A DNA stretch of 64,000 bases, taken from positions 2,053,501 to 2,117,500 of the forward strand of contig NZ_CP129971.1 in assembly GCF_030503855.1 (NCBI RefSeq), in the 5' to 3' direction. Below the pieces are notes generated by a model that saw only the letters and a list, made by a program, of their open reading frames with translations, ran no database searches and was not told where the DNA came from. Every line of letters begins with the position of its first letter. Positions within the stretch are counted from its first letter, which is position 1. Below are positions 63,221-64,000 of the stretch, piece by piece. The DNA comes from Marivirga salinae (lineage in GTDB: Bacteria > Bacteroidota > Bacteroidia > Cytophagales > Cyclobacteriaceae). The translations under genes and the position numbers were made by a program.

Positions 63221-63674
63221 AAAAATAGAATTTAAGTTTAAAAGCCCTAATGAAAGTCCAGGTTATTTATTGGCAAATCTAACTTTATTATGGCAACGCA
63301 AACAAAAGAAAATTTTAGACCCTTTGAATTTGACACATACACAATTTGTGCTTTTGGCATCATTGGGTTGGCTTTCAAGAGAAAATGATTTTGTAACACA
63401 AGTGGATATTGCAAATCAAGGAAATGCGGACAGAATGATGGTTTCCAAGGTTTTGAGAACCTTGGAAGAAAAGAAATTTATCCATAGACAAGAGCACCCA
63501 ACTGACACAAGAGCCAAAGTAATTAAATTGACAAATGAAGGTGCAGAAATTCTACAAAAAGCATTGATAGTTGTTGAAAATACCGATATAGAGTTCTTTT
63601 CAGTTTTAGGTAATAACTTACCTTCATTTAATAAGAATATGGCAAATTTGATTGACAAAAACAAAGATGAATAA
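63213..63674 (+). CDS. MarR family transcriptional regulator
   Basis: 153 residues. wHTH with 'THTQFVLLASLGWLSREND', 'QGNADRMMVSKVLRTLEEKK' (recognition helix) and wing 'HPTDTRAKVIKLTNEGAEI'. Translation is coupled to the EVE gene (8-bp overlap). Likely autoregulator of the VOC-EVE-marR operon through the inverted repeat at 62364-62392. The following 155 bp hold no recognised feature. Confidence 0.9.
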   Translation: MPEKIEFKFKSPNESPGYLLANLTLLWQRKQKKILDPLNLTHTQFVLLASLGWLSRENDFVTQVDIANQGNADRMMVSKVLRTLEEKKFIHRQEHPTDTRAKVIKLTNEGAEILQKALIVVENTDIEFFSVLGNNLPSFNKNMANLIDKNKDE

Positions 63675-63829
63675 AAGCACTAACCGTTTACAATGCATAT
63701 AAAAAATAGGCGAAATAGTAGTAAAAAAAGGTTTTAGACTCGTTTCGAACTTTATGCATAACCTAAAGGTTCGATTTTCCTAATCGCTTACATTACATGT
63801 ACTAATCGTTATTTTTAAAATAAATTTCT

Positions 63830-64000
63830 ATGCAAAATCCCTATTTATCAATTTGGACAAAACCAAAAGAAACATTCAGATTGTTTTTCAAAGAAAGACC
63901 TTCTAAGTCAGTCTACAAACTTCCATTTGTCGTATTAGGCATTTCTTTGGCACTCAATGTTGGACAAGACATTTTTCAAGTCTTAGGTGCTGATTCTTCC
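63830..64000 (+). CDS. YIP1-like membrane protein, N-terminal fragment
   Basis: 57 codons to the window edge, beginning 'MQNPYLSIWTKPKETFRLFF' and continuing into a first TM helix ('LPFVVLGISLALNVGQDIF'). The start fits Bacteroidota YIP1 family proteins ('NPFLSIWTKPRETIR' type). Truncated by the window end. Confidence 0.7.
   Translation, partial: MQNPYLSIWTKPKETFRLFFKERPSKSVYKLPFVVLGISLALNVGQDIFQVLGADSS

Overview
The window looks like a low-GC chromosome segment from a marine-type Bacteroidota, most likely a cytophagalean (Marivirga/Fulvivirga-like). This is inferred from a PorU2/PorV2 type IX secretion pair, DUF5916 and carboxypeptidase-regulatory-like proteins, arrays of ~800-residue FtsX permeases, TAnnTTTG-type promoter elements and the lack of strong Shine-Dalgarno sequences. 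No tRNA, rRNA or CRISPR array was seen.

Layout. 1-4.1 kb: two outer-membrane/periplasmic proteins, closed by a perfect bidirectional terminator. 4.1-10 kb (minus): FtsX permease, NtrB-type histidine kinase, NtrC-type sigma-54 activator. 10-18.5 kb: accessory island with composite structured repeats, a DUF1801 protein, a Cas2-like (SinR family) protein next to a membrane-anchored partner, an SH3 protein, a potassium channel, an IS110 element inserted in a REP-like hairpin, and an AbiE-type toxin-antitoxin pair. 18.5-39 kb: tripartite exporter locus (HlyD-type adaptor, ABC ATPase, five consecutive FtsX permeases, a sixth permease broken by a frameshift, a second ATPase, a TolC-type channel). 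39-44.5 kb: deacetylase, a frameshifted CPBP protease, DUF418 protein, small lipoprotein, MarR regulator, PD40 lipoprotein. 44.7-50.8 kb: porV2-porU2. 51-62.2 kb: a run of one- or two-gene units, all on the plus strand, separated by long palindromes. 62.4-64 kb: VOC, EVE and MarR genes and the start of a YIP1-like gene.

Two results stand out. (1) The 51-62.2 kb segment is an integron-type gene-cassette array (attC sites) with no integrase in view. In nearly every unit the first 8-10 bases (GTT...) are the reverse complement of the bases that open the palindrome at the unit's own 3' end (...AAC), which is what excision of circular cassettes through R''/R' boxes produces. The first cassette encodes a SIR2-like protein; most others encode small membrane or lipoproteins without recognised function.

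(2) The exporter locus shows a regulatory architecture: a 16-bp palindrome CGTCCG-N4-CGGACG lies 88, 89 and 91 bp upstream of sigma-54 -24/-12 elements in front of the adaptor gene, the frameshifted permease and the second ATPase. With the NtrB/NtrC pair at 6.8-10 kb this suggests one sigma-54 regulon driving a multi-permease envelope exporter. Five copies of a ~180-bp inverted-repeat element (E1-E5) sit in the intergenic regions of the same locus.
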